Below are positions 56,156-64,000 of a stretch of 64,000 nucleotides of DNA, in pieces (position 1 is the first letter of the stretch; the number at the start of each line of letters is the position of its first letter). The position numbers were made by a program, and so were the translations under genes. The notes below the pieces were generated by a model. The model ran no database searches and was not told where the DNA came from. It worked only from the letters and a program-made list of their open reading frames with translations. Source of the stretch: Streptomyces sp. 6-11-2 (lineage in GTDB: Bacteria > Actinomycetota > Actinomycetes > Streptomycetales > Streptomycetaceae); contig NZ_BJOR01000001.1 of the NCBI RefSeq assembly GCF_006540305.1, positions 3,906,001 to 3,970,000 on the forward strand, read 5' to 3'.

Positions 56156-56680
56156 GTGCAGGTGCTTCAAGTGCAGCTGGAGATCCGGCCCGACCCCGCG
56201 GAGGTGGGGCGGGCCCGGCGTTGGGCCCGCTCCCGGCTCGCCGGGTCGGGGATAGCGGCGGACGAGCCGCTCGCCGAGACCCTGGTCCTGCTCGTCTCCG
56301 AACTGGTCACCAACGCCGTGGTGCACACCGGTTGCCCGGCCGTGCTGCGGCTGTTCCTGTCCGGGGAACCGGCCGGGGCGGCCACCGTGCGCCTGGAGGT
56401 GGCCGACGCCAGCACCCGGGCTCCCGTGCCGCGCTGCCCGGGCGACGAGTCGACCGGCGGTCGCGGCCTCGCCCTCGTCGACGGCCTCGCCGACCGGTGG
56501 GGCTGGTGCCCGGAGGGTGTGGGCAAGCGCATCTGGTGCGAACTCGACCGCTGCGCCACGGCGGTGGACGCGGCGGAGACGGCGGCGGCGAGCAACTGCG
56601 GCCGTACGGCCCCGGCGTACGAGGGCCTGGCCTACGGGGCCTACGGGACCTACGGGGGTCTGGCGTACGGGGCGGTGTAG
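56156..56680 (+). CDS. RsbW-type ATP-binding anti-sigma regulatory factor with Tyr/Gly tail
   Basis: A 174-residue GHKL ATPase (HATPase_c_2): N box ELVTNAVVHTG, G1/G2 region ASTRAPVPR and GGRGLALVDGLADRWGW. It would phosphorylate or bind an STAS antagonist or sigma factor. The last about 25 residues are a repetitive tyrosine/glycine tail (YEGLAYGAYGTYGGLAYGA) not found in RsbW cores. GTG 56156 has no strong ribosome-binding site. Confidence 0.85.
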   Translation: MQVLQVQLEIRPDPAEVGRARRWARSRLAGSGIAADEPLAETLVLLVSELVTNAVVHTGCPAVLRLFLSGEPAGAATVRLEVADASTRAPVPRCPGDESTGGRGLALVDGLADRWGWCPEGVGKRIWCELDRCATAVDAAETAAASNCGRTAPAYEGLAYGAYGTYGGLAYGAV

Positions 56681-57061
56681 GGCGGGTGTCCCGGTGTCCC
56701 GGCGGCGGGGCCGTGCGCCGGGACATGCTTCTGTGCGCATCCCATTGCGATGGGGCATAACGGGTAAATCGCCAAGGCGGTGTTGACGCGCCGTGTCCGC
56801 TTGATCACGCTGGTGGGCAGCGATTCGCCGCGAGGGGACGACGAGGGCTGGGGCACCGGAAGTCCTCGACGAGTGCGGGTCGTGATGTCGGCGCCGACCG
56901 GTCCCTTCAGGGTCCGAGGGGGTGGGACCGGCGCGCCGGGATCGGAGGGCGGCGCGCGCCGCAGTGTTCGGGGCGGGCAGGGGCGCGCCGCCAGCCGGGT
57001 TCGCCCTGCCCTTCGGAGCGCCCGGTTGCCTGTCCACAGGCTGTGGACAACTCGCCGGGCG
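56681..57061. other. Convergent intergenic region
   Basis: 381 bases with no gene I can support; an open frame from GTG 56780 merely runs on in-frame into the MFS gene. CCCAT-tgcg-ATGGG near 56741 is a small hairpin. A DnaA-box-like palindrome lies at 57031-57050. Confidence 0.5.
57031..57050. repeat. Palindrome containing a DnaA-box sequence
   Basis: TGTCCACAG-G-CTGTGGACA is a perfect inverted repeat with nine-base arms. TGTGGACAA at 57042-57050 is an exact complement of the DnaA box TTGTCCACA, and CTGTCCACA at 57030-57038 is one mismatch away. Possible DnaA titration/regulatory site, or the terminator of the adjoining AraC gene. Confidence 0.5.
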
Positions 57062-58078
57062 TCAGGCCTCCGCCCCGGTCCGCGCGGCGGAGCCACTCAC
57101 CCGGAAGGTCCGCCGGTAGGTCGTCGGCGTCACCCCGAGCGCCGTCTGGAGATGCTGCCGCATCGACTGGGCCGTGCCGAAGCCGGCGTCCCGGGCCACC
57201 CGGTCCACGGACAGGTCCGTGGACTCCAGCAGGTGCCGGGCCCGTTCGACGCGCTGCTGGGTGAGCCACTGCCCCGGACTGACCCCGGCCTCCTCACGGA
57301 AGCGCCGAGTGAAGGTCCGTACCGACATCGCCTCCCGCGCGGCCATGTCCTGCAACCGGATGGGCTCGTGCAGGCGGCCCAGCGCCCATGCGCGCGCGGT
57401 GGTCGTGGTGGCCAACTGCGGGTCGGGCACCGGCCGGTGGATGTACTGCGCCTGACCGCCGTCGCGGTGCGGCGGCACGACGGTCCGCCGGGCCACCTCG
57501 TTGGCGACCGCGGTGCCGTGGTCGCGGCGCACCATGTGGAGGCACAGGTCGATCCCGGCCGCGACGCCCGCCGAGGTCAGCACGTCGCCATCGTCGATGA
57601 ACAGCACGTCCGCGTCCACCTCGACCTGTGGGAAGACCCGCTGGAAGCGATCGGCGTCGGCCCAGTGCGTCGTGGCGCGCCGCCCGTCCAGACGCCCCGC
57701 CGCGGCCAGCACGTACACGCCCGTGCAGATGGAGGCGAGCCGGGTGCCGGGCCGGATGTGCGTCAGGGCGGCGGCCAGCTCCTCGGTCAGCACCCCCTTC
57801 TCGTAGACCGGGCCGAGTTCGTACGAGGCCGGGACGATCACGGTGTCGGCGGTGGCCAGGATCTCCGGCCCGTGCGGTACGTGGATCGAGAAGTCGGCGT
57901 CCGTGTCCACCGGCCCGGGAGGGCGGATCGAGCAGGTGACGACCTCGTACAGATGCCGTCCGGCGGCGTCCACGGGCCGTCCGAAGATCCGGTGCGGGAT
58001 GCCCAGCTCGAAGGGCAGCAGCCCGTCGAGGGCGAGGACGACGACGCGGTGCGCGCGGAACTCCGTGGTCCTGTCCAT
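57062..58078 (-). CDS. GlxA-type AraC-family regulator with DJ-1/PfpI domain
   Basis: A 338-residue protein: DJ-1/PfpI-like ligand domain about 10-200 (VVVLALDGLLPFELGIPHRIFG; LASICTGVYVLAAAGRLDGR with the elbow Cys; THWADADRFQRVFP) and C-terminal double HTH about 230-325 (LQDMAAREAMSVRTFTRRFREEAG; VARDAGFGTAQSMRQHL). It diverges from the MFS gene by 72 bases and probably controls it. Confidence 0.92.
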   Translation of the reverse strand: MDRTTEFRAHRVVVLALDGLLPFELGIPHRIFGRPVDAAGRHLYEVVTCSIRPPGPVDTDADFSIHVPHGPEILATADTVIVPASYELGPVYEKGVLTEELAAALTHIRPGTRLASICTGVYVLAAAGRLDGRRATTHWADADRFQRVFPQVEVDADVLFIDDGDVLTSAGVAAGIDLCLHMVRRDHGTAVANEVARRTVVPPHRDGGQAQYIHRPVPDPQLATTTTARAWALGRLHEPIRLQDMAAREAMSVRTFTRRFREEAGVSPGQWLTQQRVERARHLLESTDLSVDRVARDAGFGTAQSMRQHLQTALGVTPTTYRRTFRVSGSAARTGAEA

Positions 58079-58150
58079 GGCCCGATCCTAGCGAATGATG
58101 TCCTTCGGGCCAGTGGAGGAGGTCCGGGCCGGTACCGGAAGCTCTATGGC

Positions 58151-59464
58151 GTGACCCAGACAACCGAACCCGCGTCCGCCACCACGGCCCGGACGCCGTC
58201 CGCCCGCCGTGCGGCCCGCGTCCACCGAGCGTGGTTCGTCGCTGCCGTCACCTTCGTCACGATCACCGGCGCCGCGGCCTTCCGCTCGCTGCCCGGCCTG
58301 CTCATCGACCCGCTGCACCAGGAGTTCGGCTGGTCGCGGGGCACGATCGGCGCCGCGGTCTCGATCAACCTCGCGCTGTACGGGCTCACCGCGCCCTTCG
58401 CCGCCGCGCTCATGGACCGCTTCGGCATCCGCCGGGTGGTCGCCGCCGCGCTCACGGTGATCGCCGTAGGCTCCGGCCTGACCGTGTGGATGACCGCCTC
58501 CTGGCAGCTGTGGCTGTGCTGGGGCCTGCTGGTCGGTCTCGGCACCGGCTCGATGGCGCTCGCCTTCGCGGCGACGGTCACCAACCGCTGGTTCACCGCG
58601 CGGCGCGGCCTGGTCACCGGCATCCTCACCGCCGCCTCCGCCTCCGGCCAGCTGATCTTCCTGCCGTTCCTGTCCTGGACCGTCCAGTCGCACGGCTGGC
58701 GCCCGGCCGCGGTCACGGTGTCGCTCGCGGCCCTCGCCGTCGTCCCCTTCGTCTGGCTGCTGCTGCGCGACCATCCGGCGGACGTGGGCGTCAAGCCGTA
58801 CGGCGCCGACGAGTTCGTACCGAAGCCGGAGCCCGTGCCCGGGGCCGCCCGCCGCACCCTGGCCGTCCTGTCCTCGGCGGTGCGCACCGGCCCCTTCTGG
58901 CTGCTGGCCGGCACCTTCGCCATCTGCGGCGCCTCCACCAACGGCCTGATCCAGACCCACTTCGTGCCCGCTGCCCACGACCACGGCATGCCCATCACGG
59001 CGGCCGCCTCGCTGCTCGCGGTCATCGGCGTGTTCGACGTGGCCGGCACGATTGCCTCCGGCTGGTTCACCGACCGCTTCGAACCGCGCCGCCTGCTGGC
59101 CGTGTACTACGCGCTGCGCGGTGTCTCGCTGCTGTTCCTGCCGATGCTGCTCGCGCCGAGCGTGCACCCGCCGATGATCTTCTTCATCGTCTTCTACGGC
59201 CTCGACTGGGTCGCCACCGTGCCGCCCACCCTCGCCCTGTGCCGGGAGCACTACGGCGAGGACAGCGCGATCGTCTTCGGCTGGGTGCTCGCCTCCCACC
59301 AGGTCGGGGCGGCGCTGGTCGCCTACCTCGGCGGTCTCGCGCGGGACGTCTTCGGCTCCTACGACGTGGTCTGGTACGCCTCGGGCGCGCTGTGCGCCGC
59401 GGCGGCCCTGATGGCGCTGGTGATCAGGCGGCGGCCGACGGTTTTGAGCCCCGCGGCCGTGTGA
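58151..59464 (+). CDS. MFS transporter (monocarboxylate/OFA-like)
   Basis: A 437-residue protein with 12 predicted membrane helices; FGWSRGTIGAAVSINLALYG and AALMDRFGIRRVVAAAL are typical of the MCT/OFA branch, which moves organic anions. GTG 58151 is the first in-frame start after the promoter region. Likely regulated by the divergent GlxA-type protein. Confidence 0.88.
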   Translation: MTQTTEPASATTARTPSARRAARVHRAWFVAAVTFVTITGAAAFRSLPGLLIDPLHQEFGWSRGTIGAAVSINLALYGLTAPFAAALMDRFGIRRVVAAALTVIAVGSGLTVWMTASWQLWLCWGLLVGLGTGSMALAFAATVTNRWFTARRGLVTGILTAASASGQLIFLPFLSWTVQSHGWRPAAVTVSLAALAVVPFVWLLLRDHPADVGVKPYGADEFVPKPEPVPGAARRTLAVLSSAVRTGPFWLLAGTFAICGASTNGLIQTHFVPAAHDHGMPITAAASLLAVIGVFDVAGTIASGWFTDRFEPRRLLAVYYALRGVSLLFLPMLLAPSVHPPMIFFIVFYGLDWVATVPPTLALCREHYGEDSAIVFGWVLASHQVGAALVAYLGGLARDVFGSYDVVWYASGALCAAAALMALVIRRRPTVLSPAAV

Positions 59465-59505
59465 GGCGTCCGGCGGCAACGCTTCCGGCAGGGCGTCGGG
59501 GATCG

Positions 59506-60720
59506 TCAGTCCGGCAGCCGGGAGACCCGGCGGCCGCCCTTGCGGGCGCTCTCCTTCGCGATGGCCCCGGCGATCCTCTCGGCGTCCAGCGCCAGTTCGC
59601 GGAGCATGCCGCTGATGGGGTTGGTGAAGCCGGTGAAGTACAGGCCGGGCGCGTTCTTCGGCGTGCGGCGGCCGCGGACGACCGGCCTGCCACGGGAGTC
59701 GAGCACGTCCAGATGGCCGACCAGCCCTTCCAGTGCGCGGACATAGCCGGTGGCGGCGACGACGGCGTCCGGCTGGATGCGCGTGCCGTCGGCGAGGAGG
59801 ACCTTGCCGCTCTCGAAGCCCTCCACGGCGGCCACGATCTCGACCCTGCCCTTGCGGACCGCGTCGACGAGACCGGCGTCCTGGACCGGGATCGAGCCCT
59901 CCTCGACCCGCGAGTACAGGCCGGTGCGGGGACGGGGCAGGCCGTGCGCGGAGAGGTCCGGCACGCTCAGCCTGGCGAGCGGTCGCGCGAGCACGTCGAC
60001 GAGCCGGACCGGCAGCCGCCGTACGAGCACCCCGGTGTACTGGGCGGCCCACCCGGCGGTCGACCGGCGCACGATGTGCGGGGCGGTGCGCACCGACAGC
60101 CGTACGCGCGAGGCCCCGCCCTCCACCAGGTCCACGGCTATCTCGGCGCCGGTGTTGCCGACGCCGACGACGAGCACGTCACGCCCGGCGTACGGCTCGG
60201 CGTTGCGGTACTCGCGGGCGTGCACGAATTCGCCGGGGCCGCCCTGGTACGTCTCCCGGCCGGACCAGTCGGGCACGCGGGGCGTGTGGTTGTGGCCGGT
60301 GGCGACGACCACCGCGCCGCCGGTCAGCTCCCGTCCGCCGGAGGCGCGCAGCAGCCAGCCGGTGCCGTCCGGCGCGGGCTCGACGCGGGAGACCTCGACG
60401 CCGGTCACGATCTCCAGCCGGTGGTGCTCGGCGTACTTCTCCAGGTACCGCACCACGTCCTCGCGCGCGACCCATCTGCCGAACCGGCGCGGCATCGGCA
60501 GTCCGGGCAGCGCGGACAGGCGCCGGGTGGTGTGCAGGCGCAGCCGGTCGTAGTGCCGCCGCCACGACGCCCCGACCCGGTCGGACTTCTCCAGGACGAC
60601 CGCGCGTATCCCCCGCGCGCGCAGCGCCTGCGCGGCGGCCAGCCCGCCCGGACCGCCGCCGATGACGTAGACGGGACGGTCGGCGTGCCGCGCCGTGGAG
60701 GCGCTGGTCGAGTCGGTCAT
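59506..60720 (-). CDS. Flavin-containing monooxygenase-like NAD(P)/FAD oxidoreductase
   Basis: A 404-residue protein with two Rossmann motifs: FAD GGGPGGLAAAQAL near residue 20 and NADPH VGVGNTGAEIAVDL near 190; VVVATGHNHTPRVPDW and PDAVVAATGYVRALEG fit the trimethylamine/YUCCA-type monooxygenases. Substrate unknown. The ATG at 60720 has no ribosome-binding site. It diverges from a GNAT gene; the gap has tandem operator-like repeats. Confidence 0.9.
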   Translation of the reverse strand: MTDSTSASTARHADRPVYVIGGGPGGLAAAQALRARGIRAVVLEKSDRVGASWRRHYDRLRLHTTRRLSALPGLPMPRRFGRWVAREDVVRYLEKYAEHHRLEIVTGVEVSRVEPAPDGTGWLLRASGGRELTGGAVVVATGHNHTPRVPDWSGRETYQGGPGEFVHAREYRNAEPYAGRDVLVVGVGNTGAEIAVDLVEGGASRVRLSVRTAPHIVRRSTAGWAAQYTGVLVRRLPVRLVDVLARPLARLSVPDLSAHGLPRPRTGLYSRVEEGSIPVQDAGLVDAVRKGRVEIVAAVEGFESGKVLLADGTRIQPDAVVAATGYVRALEGLVGHLDVLDSRGRPVVRGRRTPKNAPGLYFTGFTNPISGMLRELALDAERIAGAIAKESARKGGRRVSRLPD

Positions 60721-60789
60721 GAGCGCGAGAGTAATCGCCCATCTGGTTGATGGGTCGCGGTCAACGCGGGAATCGGTTGCAGGTTGATC

Positions 60790-60827
60790 ACAACCGGACG
60801 ACCGTATGTTCACAACTGGACGACTGT
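60790..60827 (+). promoter_or_regulatory. Tandem 16-bp direct repeats in divergent promoter
   Basis: ACAACCGGACGACCGT at 60790-60805 and ACAACTGGACGACTGT at 60812-60827 differ at two positions and are 22 bp apart start to start. GGTTG-atca-CAACC at 60783-60796 adds an overlapping inverted repeat. They lie 70 bases from the monooxygenase start and 35 from the GNAT start. Confidence 0.6.
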
Positions 60828-60861
60828 GCGGTCCGGGTGTTCGGCGGTGTCTAATGGGCCG

Positions 60862-61464
60862 GTGACCACCGACCTTCGTGACCCCGGGGACCTCGCGACC
60901 GTACGGACCGCGGGGCACGGGCTGCTGCTGCGCCCGTGGGACCCGGAGTCCGACGCCGACGTACGGGCGTGGCTGCGCGGCATCACCGACCCGGAGTTCC
61001 GCCGCTGGAACACACCGCTCGTGCCCGTCACGGACCTCACCGGCGCCCGCGACTCCCTGCGGGCACGGGCCGCGCGTGCGCGGGAGGGCTCGGACGCGTC
61101 CTTCGTGATCGAGGACGCCGGGAGCGCCACGACGCTCGGGCACATCGGCGTCAACGACATCCGGCCGCGGCTCGGCGTCGCGAGGATCGGCTACTGGGTC
61201 CTGCCCGAGGCCCGCGGGCGCGGGGTCGCCACCCGGGCGCTGAAGCTGGTGGCGAACTGGGCGTTCGGCGAACTGCGTCTGCACCGGCTGGAACTGGACC
61301 ACGCCGTCGGGCACGGGGCGTCCTGCCGGGTCGCCGAGCGCTGCGGCTTCCGGTGCGAGGGCACGATGCGCGGCGCGATCTTCGAGTCGGAGCGCCGCGA
61401 CGCCTTCCGGGACGCGCACCTGCACGCGCGTCTGGCCACGGATCCGGAGCCGGACGCCCGCTAA
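60862..61464 (+). CDS. GNAT-family N-acetyltransferase (RimJ/RimL-like)
   Basis: A 200-residue acetyltransferase: LLLRPWDPESDADVRAW at the N-terminus, the CoA-binding LPEARGRGVATRALKLVANWAF, and CRVAERCGFRCEGTMRGAI typical of RimJ/RimL-type enzymes. Substrate unknown. The upstream TCTAAT at 60850-60855 suggests a leaderless mRNA beginning at GTG 60862. Confidence 0.9.
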   Translation: MTTDLRDPGDLATVRTAGHGLLLRPWDPESDADVRAWLRGITDPEFRRWNTPLVPVTDLTGARDSLRARAARAREGSDASFVIEDAGSATTLGHIGVNDIRPRLGVARIGYWVLPEARGRGVATRALKLVANWAFGELRLHRLELDHAVGHGASCRVAERCGFRCEGTMRGAIFESERRDAFRDAHLHARLATDPEPDAR

Positions 61465-61505
61465 ATTCGCGGGCGCCGGACGGCCGTGGACGGGGACCAT
61501 GGGGC

Positions 61506-62384
61506 ATGACTTCCGGGACGACCACCGATGACTGGCACCTGACCGACGACGTCGAGCAATTCTGGGCGCGTGGAGGGGAGTTCCTCCGCTCGCGGCCCGC
61601 ACCGCACACCGTGCACCTGACGGTGACGGAGAACCTGCGCTCGCGCGGCGCGCGGCTCTACGGGGACGCCGACCCCGAGTTCGGCCTGCTGGCCGGAGAG
61701 GACGGGGCGGCGGGTGTGCGGGCCGCCTTCCTCCGCACGCCGCCTCATCCGGTGGTCCTCACCTCCCTGACCGAGGAGGAGGCCGCCGCGCTGGCGGCGC
61801 GGCTGGCCGGTCCCGGGCGCGAGGTGTCCGGTGTGTCGGCGGACCGCGACACCGCCGCCGCGTTCGCCGGGGCCTGGCGTCGCCTCACCGGCGCCGAGGT
61901 CTCCCTGCGGCAGCGGATGCGGCTCTACCGGCTGGGCGAGTTGACCGTGCCGCACCCGGTCCCGCCGGGCCGCGCCACGGTGGCGGGCGAGGCGGACCGG
62001 AAGCTGCTGGCCCGGTGGTACGAGGAGTTCTGCGCCGCCGTCGGCGAGACGGCCGTCCAGGACGCGGGGAAGTGGGCCGACGAGCGCGTCCGGCGCGCTG
62101 ACGTCATGCTCTGGCAGGGCCCGGACGGGACACCCGTCGCCATGGCGGGGACGACTCCGAAGGTCGCCGGGCAGGTGAGGGTGGCCGGTGTCTACACACC
62201 GACGCACCTGCGGGGGCGCGGGTACGCGGGCGCCGTCACGGTCGAGGTCAGCCGCGCGGCGCGGGAGTCGGGGGCCGAGGAGGTGCTGCTGTTCACCGAC
62301 CTCGCCAATCCGACCAGCAACGGCCTCTACCAGCGGATCGGTTACCGGCCGGTGTCCGATTTCGCGGTGTACGACTTCGGCTGA
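61506..62384 (+). CDS. GNAT-family N-acetyltransferase with N-terminal extension
   Basis: A 292-residue protein. The C-terminal half is a GNAT fold with CoA loop TPTHLRGRGYAGAVTVEVSRAA and LFTDLANPTSNGLYQRIGYRPV; the N-terminal half (about 1-150) lacks clear catalytic motifs and may be a degenerate second GNAT domain. It follows the first GNAT gene by 41 bases. ATG 61506 is preferred. Confidence 0.85.
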   Translation: MTSGTTTDDWHLTDDVEQFWARGGEFLRSRPAPHTVHLTVTENLRSRGARLYGDADPEFGLLAGEDGAAGVRAAFLRTPPHPVVLTSLTEEEAAALAARLAGPGREVSGVSADRDTAAAFAGAWRRLTGAEVSLRQRMRLYRLGELTVPHPVPPGRATVAGEADRKLLARWYEEFCAAVGETAVQDAGKWADERVRRADVMLWQGPDGTPVAMAGTTPKVAGQVRVAGVYTPTHLRGRGYAGAVTVEVSRAARESGAEEVLLFTDLANPTSNGLYQRIGYRPVSDFAVYDFG

Positions 62385-62390
62385 GCCGGG

Positions 62391-63056
62391 TCAGGGCCAC
62401 AGCAGTTCGCGGGCCCAGCCGTCCGGCGTGCGGCGGTAGCGGAGCCGTACGTGGCGGCGCTGGGCGTCGCCCTGGAAGAACTCGGCCTCGGTGGGCCGGA
62501 GTCGGTAGAGGGTCCAGGAGGGGACCTCGGTGTCCGGGGCGCTCCGGGCCCGCTCCCAGGCCGACTCCGAGGCCCGGGCCAGCTGGTCCAGGGAGCCCAG
62601 GACCTCGCTCTGACGGCCGGTGAGGGCGGCGGCCAGGGCACCTGTCGAGCGGGCGTGCAGGTCCGAGTGGGCCTCGTCCGGCGGGGCGACCGTGACCGGG
62701 CCCCGGACGCGGACCTGGCGCCCCTGGACCGGCCAGTAGAAGGCGAGGGCGGCGTGCGGGCGGGCGGCCAGCTGGCGGCCCTTGCGGCTGCCGGCGTGGG
62801 TGGCGAAGGACCAGCCCGCGGAGTCCGCGCCGTGCAGCATCACGATGCGGACGTCCGGCCGGCCCTCCTCGTCCGTCGTCGCCAGCGACATCGTGTGCGG
62901 CTCGGGCTGCCCGGCCGCCGCAACCTCCGCCAGCCACCGTGCGAAGAGGGGCAGCGGGGTGGCGGGTGCCGTCGCGGGGTCGAGGGCGGGCAGTTCGGTG
63001 AACTCCGGGTCCCAGACGCGAAGTGACGTCAGCAGCCCGTGAAGATCCGGTTCCAT
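62391..63056 (-). CDS. Pyridoxamine 5'-phosphate oxidase-family protein (divergent PNPOx)
   Basis: A 221-residue split-barrel flavoprotein. It keeps the FMN-binding VRIVMLHGADSAGWSFATH and SRKGRQLA, and the C-terminal EFFQGDAQRRHVRLRYRR which is like PdxH, but the substrate and dimer regions differ from the canonical enzyme at 36003. Possibly a PNPOx paralogue acting on another substrate, or a second salvage oxidase. Convergent with the GNAT gene with six bases between. Confidence 0.85.
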   Translation of the reverse strand: MEPDLHGLLTSLRVWDPEFTELPALDPATAPATPLPLFARWLAEVAAAGQPEPHTMSLATTDEEGRPDVRIVMLHGADSAGWSFATHAGSRKGRQLAARPHAALAFYWPVQGRQVRVRGPVTVAPPDEAHSDLHARSTGALAAALTGRQSEVLGSLDQLARASESAWERARSAPDTEVPSWTLYRLRPTEAEFFQGDAQRRHVRLRYRRTPDGWARELLWP

Positions 63057-63088
63057 GCCCCGAGTATCGCCCCGCCCGGCACCGGAAC

Positions 63089-64000
63089 TCAGCCCTTCTG
63101 GGCCTCCCCGGCCTTCTGGGCCCCCTGGGACTCCTCGGCCTCCTGGGCTTCCGGAGTCTCCTGGGGTTCCCGCCCCTCCCGCGTCCCCTTCTCGCGCAGG
63201 GCCTGTTCGACCGCGTCCCGTACGCGGGCGTCCTCGCGCAGCTTGCGCCGGGCCCGGCCGCGGCGGGCGCGGACGACCGCGCCGGCGATGACCGCGATCA
63301 GCAGGACCAGGAGCAGCAGCAGCGTCCACGGGACGGCCCAGCCGTGCGCGGTGGCCCGGACCGGATCGAGCGAGGTGGTGGAGCCGGACGCGTCGGTGAG
63401 CAGGGGAATGAGGGTGGCGGTCGCGGTCAGGCTGACGCCCGGCGTCACGCCGTGCACGGGCACCTTCACCTTCCAGCTCTCGCCCGGGAGCAGCTCCGGC
63501 GGTGAGGGGATCCCGCCCGCCTCGGTCCGCAGCCATCCGAACGGGCCCGCGACCGACACCGTCTGCCGGGCCGAGAGCATGGCGTTGCCGGTGTTGTGGA
63601 TCGTGTACGTGACGGTGGCGTCGCCGGCGGCGAACGGGTTGGCCGAGCCGGAGTAGTCCACGTGCAGGTTCTCGACCGCCAGGGTCGGCCGGAGGTCGCC
63701 GCCGACCCGCAGCTTGACCCGGATGCCGAGGCGCCGGTCCACGTTGATGCCCTCGGCCTCGTCGGACTGCCGCAGCGAGGTCAGGACACCGCCCACGTAG
63801 TCGCCGGGCGTGGCGTTGCCGGGAACGGTGACCGTGAAGGGGATCCGGACGGACTTGCCGGGCCGGAGCACCACGCTCTTGCGTTCGGCGTGGACCCAGG
63901 CGCCGACGCCGACGGACTTCTTGTCCCTGGTGAGCAGGTCGAGCTGGCCGGTGTCGGTCGTGAAGCCGTCGGCGGCGTAGACGGCCAGGGTCAGTGGGGA
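63089..64000 (-). CDS. DUF916/WxL-peptidoglycan-domain-like membrane protein (5' part off window)
   Basis: The C-terminal 303 residues of a gene whose start lies beyond base 64000. Visible: an extracytoplasmic Ig-like region (VVLRPGKSVRIPFTVTVPGN; ATPGDYVGGVLTSL; NTGNAMLSARQTVSV), a membrane helix (WTLLLLLVLLIAVIAGAVV), then a basic segment and a Glu/Gln/Ala-rich cytoplasmic tail (EPQETPEAQEAEESQGAQK). The DUF916-type pattern points to cell-wall interaction. Confidence 0.85.
   Translation of the reverse strand, partial: SPLTLAVYAADGFTTDTGQLDLLTRDKKSVGVGAWVHAERKSVVLRPGKSVRIPFTVTVPGNATPGDYVGGVLTSLRQSDEAEGINVDRRLGIRVKLRVGGDLRPTLAVENLHVDYSGSANPFAAGDATVTYTIHNTGNAMLSARQTVSVAGPFGWLRTEAGGIPSPPELLPGESWKVKVPVHGVTPGVSLTATATLIPLLTDASGSTTSLDPVRATAHGWAVPWTLLLLLVLLIAVIAGAVVRARRGRARRKLREDARVRDAVEQALREKGTREGREPQETPEAQEAEESQGAQKAGEAQKG

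Noticed and set aside
56780..59464. An 894-residue frame containing the MFS transporter
   Set aside because: The first 457 codons are antisense to the GlxA-type gene; the transporter's own N-terminus begins at 58151.

Overview
The window is a 64 kb piece of a high-GC actinobacterial chromosome and reads as the core chromosome of a Streptomyces. Evidence: uniformly high GC with strong third-position bias, frequent GTG/TTG starts, many 4-nt ATGA/GTGA overlaps, a CebR-type palindrome before a secreted cellulase, a DasR-type site, an ideR/dmdR1-type iron regulator, and partner-switching sigma regulators. The gene order (serC, cinnamate:CoA-ligase cluster, citrate synthase, pdxH, SIS isomerase, dmdR1, SCO4402-like protein, purU, sigma/anti-sigma pair) matches what I remember of the S. 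coelicolor SCO436x-SCO441x region. That is memory, not a search.

Layout. 1-4.2 kb: the start of a P-type ATPase (the rest lies off the left edge), then an IclR-controlled 2-keto-3-deoxy-(phospho)gluconate operon (regulator, aldolase, kinase). 4.2-8.4 kb: DUF2530 protein, NCS2 purine permease, RHH protein, MarR-MFS pair. 8.4-16 kb: Uma2 nuclease and a rearranged Uma2 fossil, ThpR, aldo/keto reductase, SGNH hydrolase, secreted beta-propeller-like protein, CebR-controlled GH5-CBM2 cellulase, membrane EEP phosphatase. 16-21.3 kb: serC, a GlcD/GlcF-type fused oxidoreductase, an EamA exporter.

21.4-33.2 kb is an acyl-CoA catabolic operon: DinB-like protein, AtuA-like protein, biotin-dependent carboxylase beta and alpha, acyl-CoA dehydrogenase, cinnamate/coumarate-type CoA ligase, enoyl-CoA hydratase, TetR. 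A TnpB-only (IS200/IS605-type) element on the opposite strand splits it between AtuA and the carboxylase beta subunit. It is followed by a short leader peptide and a 2OG-Fe(II) oxygenase, citrate synthase and pdxH.

36.7-40.5 kb: a SIS-domain aminosugar enzyme (nagS-like) with a DasR box in its promoter, a 3 x 42 bp tandem repeat, a PAS/GAF protein, a structured leader with a mini-ORF, and dmdR1 fully overlapped by an antisense ORF (adm-like). 40.8-45 kb: an alpha/beta-hydrolase fold protein lacking its nucleophile Ser, a methyltransferase, and an ABC exporter. 45-52.3 kb: a Prim-Pol protein, an NsdA-like regulator, a Pro/Gln-rich membrane protein with repeated ATQ motifs, a substrate-binding lipoprotein, an SCO4402-like protein, purU.

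52.3-57 kb is regulatory: an ECF-like sigma factor with an anti-sigma factor fused to a DinB/maleylpyruvate-isomerase-like domain, a STAS antagonist, a four-EF-hand protein, a decayed acyl-CoA dehydrogenase fragment, and an RsbW-type ATPase. 57-64 kb: GlxA-type AraC regulator diverging from an MFS transporter, FAD monooxygenase, two GNAT acetyltransferases, a second PNPOx-like protein, and the C-terminal part of a DUF916-like membrane protein. I saw no rRNA, tRNA or CRISPR array.
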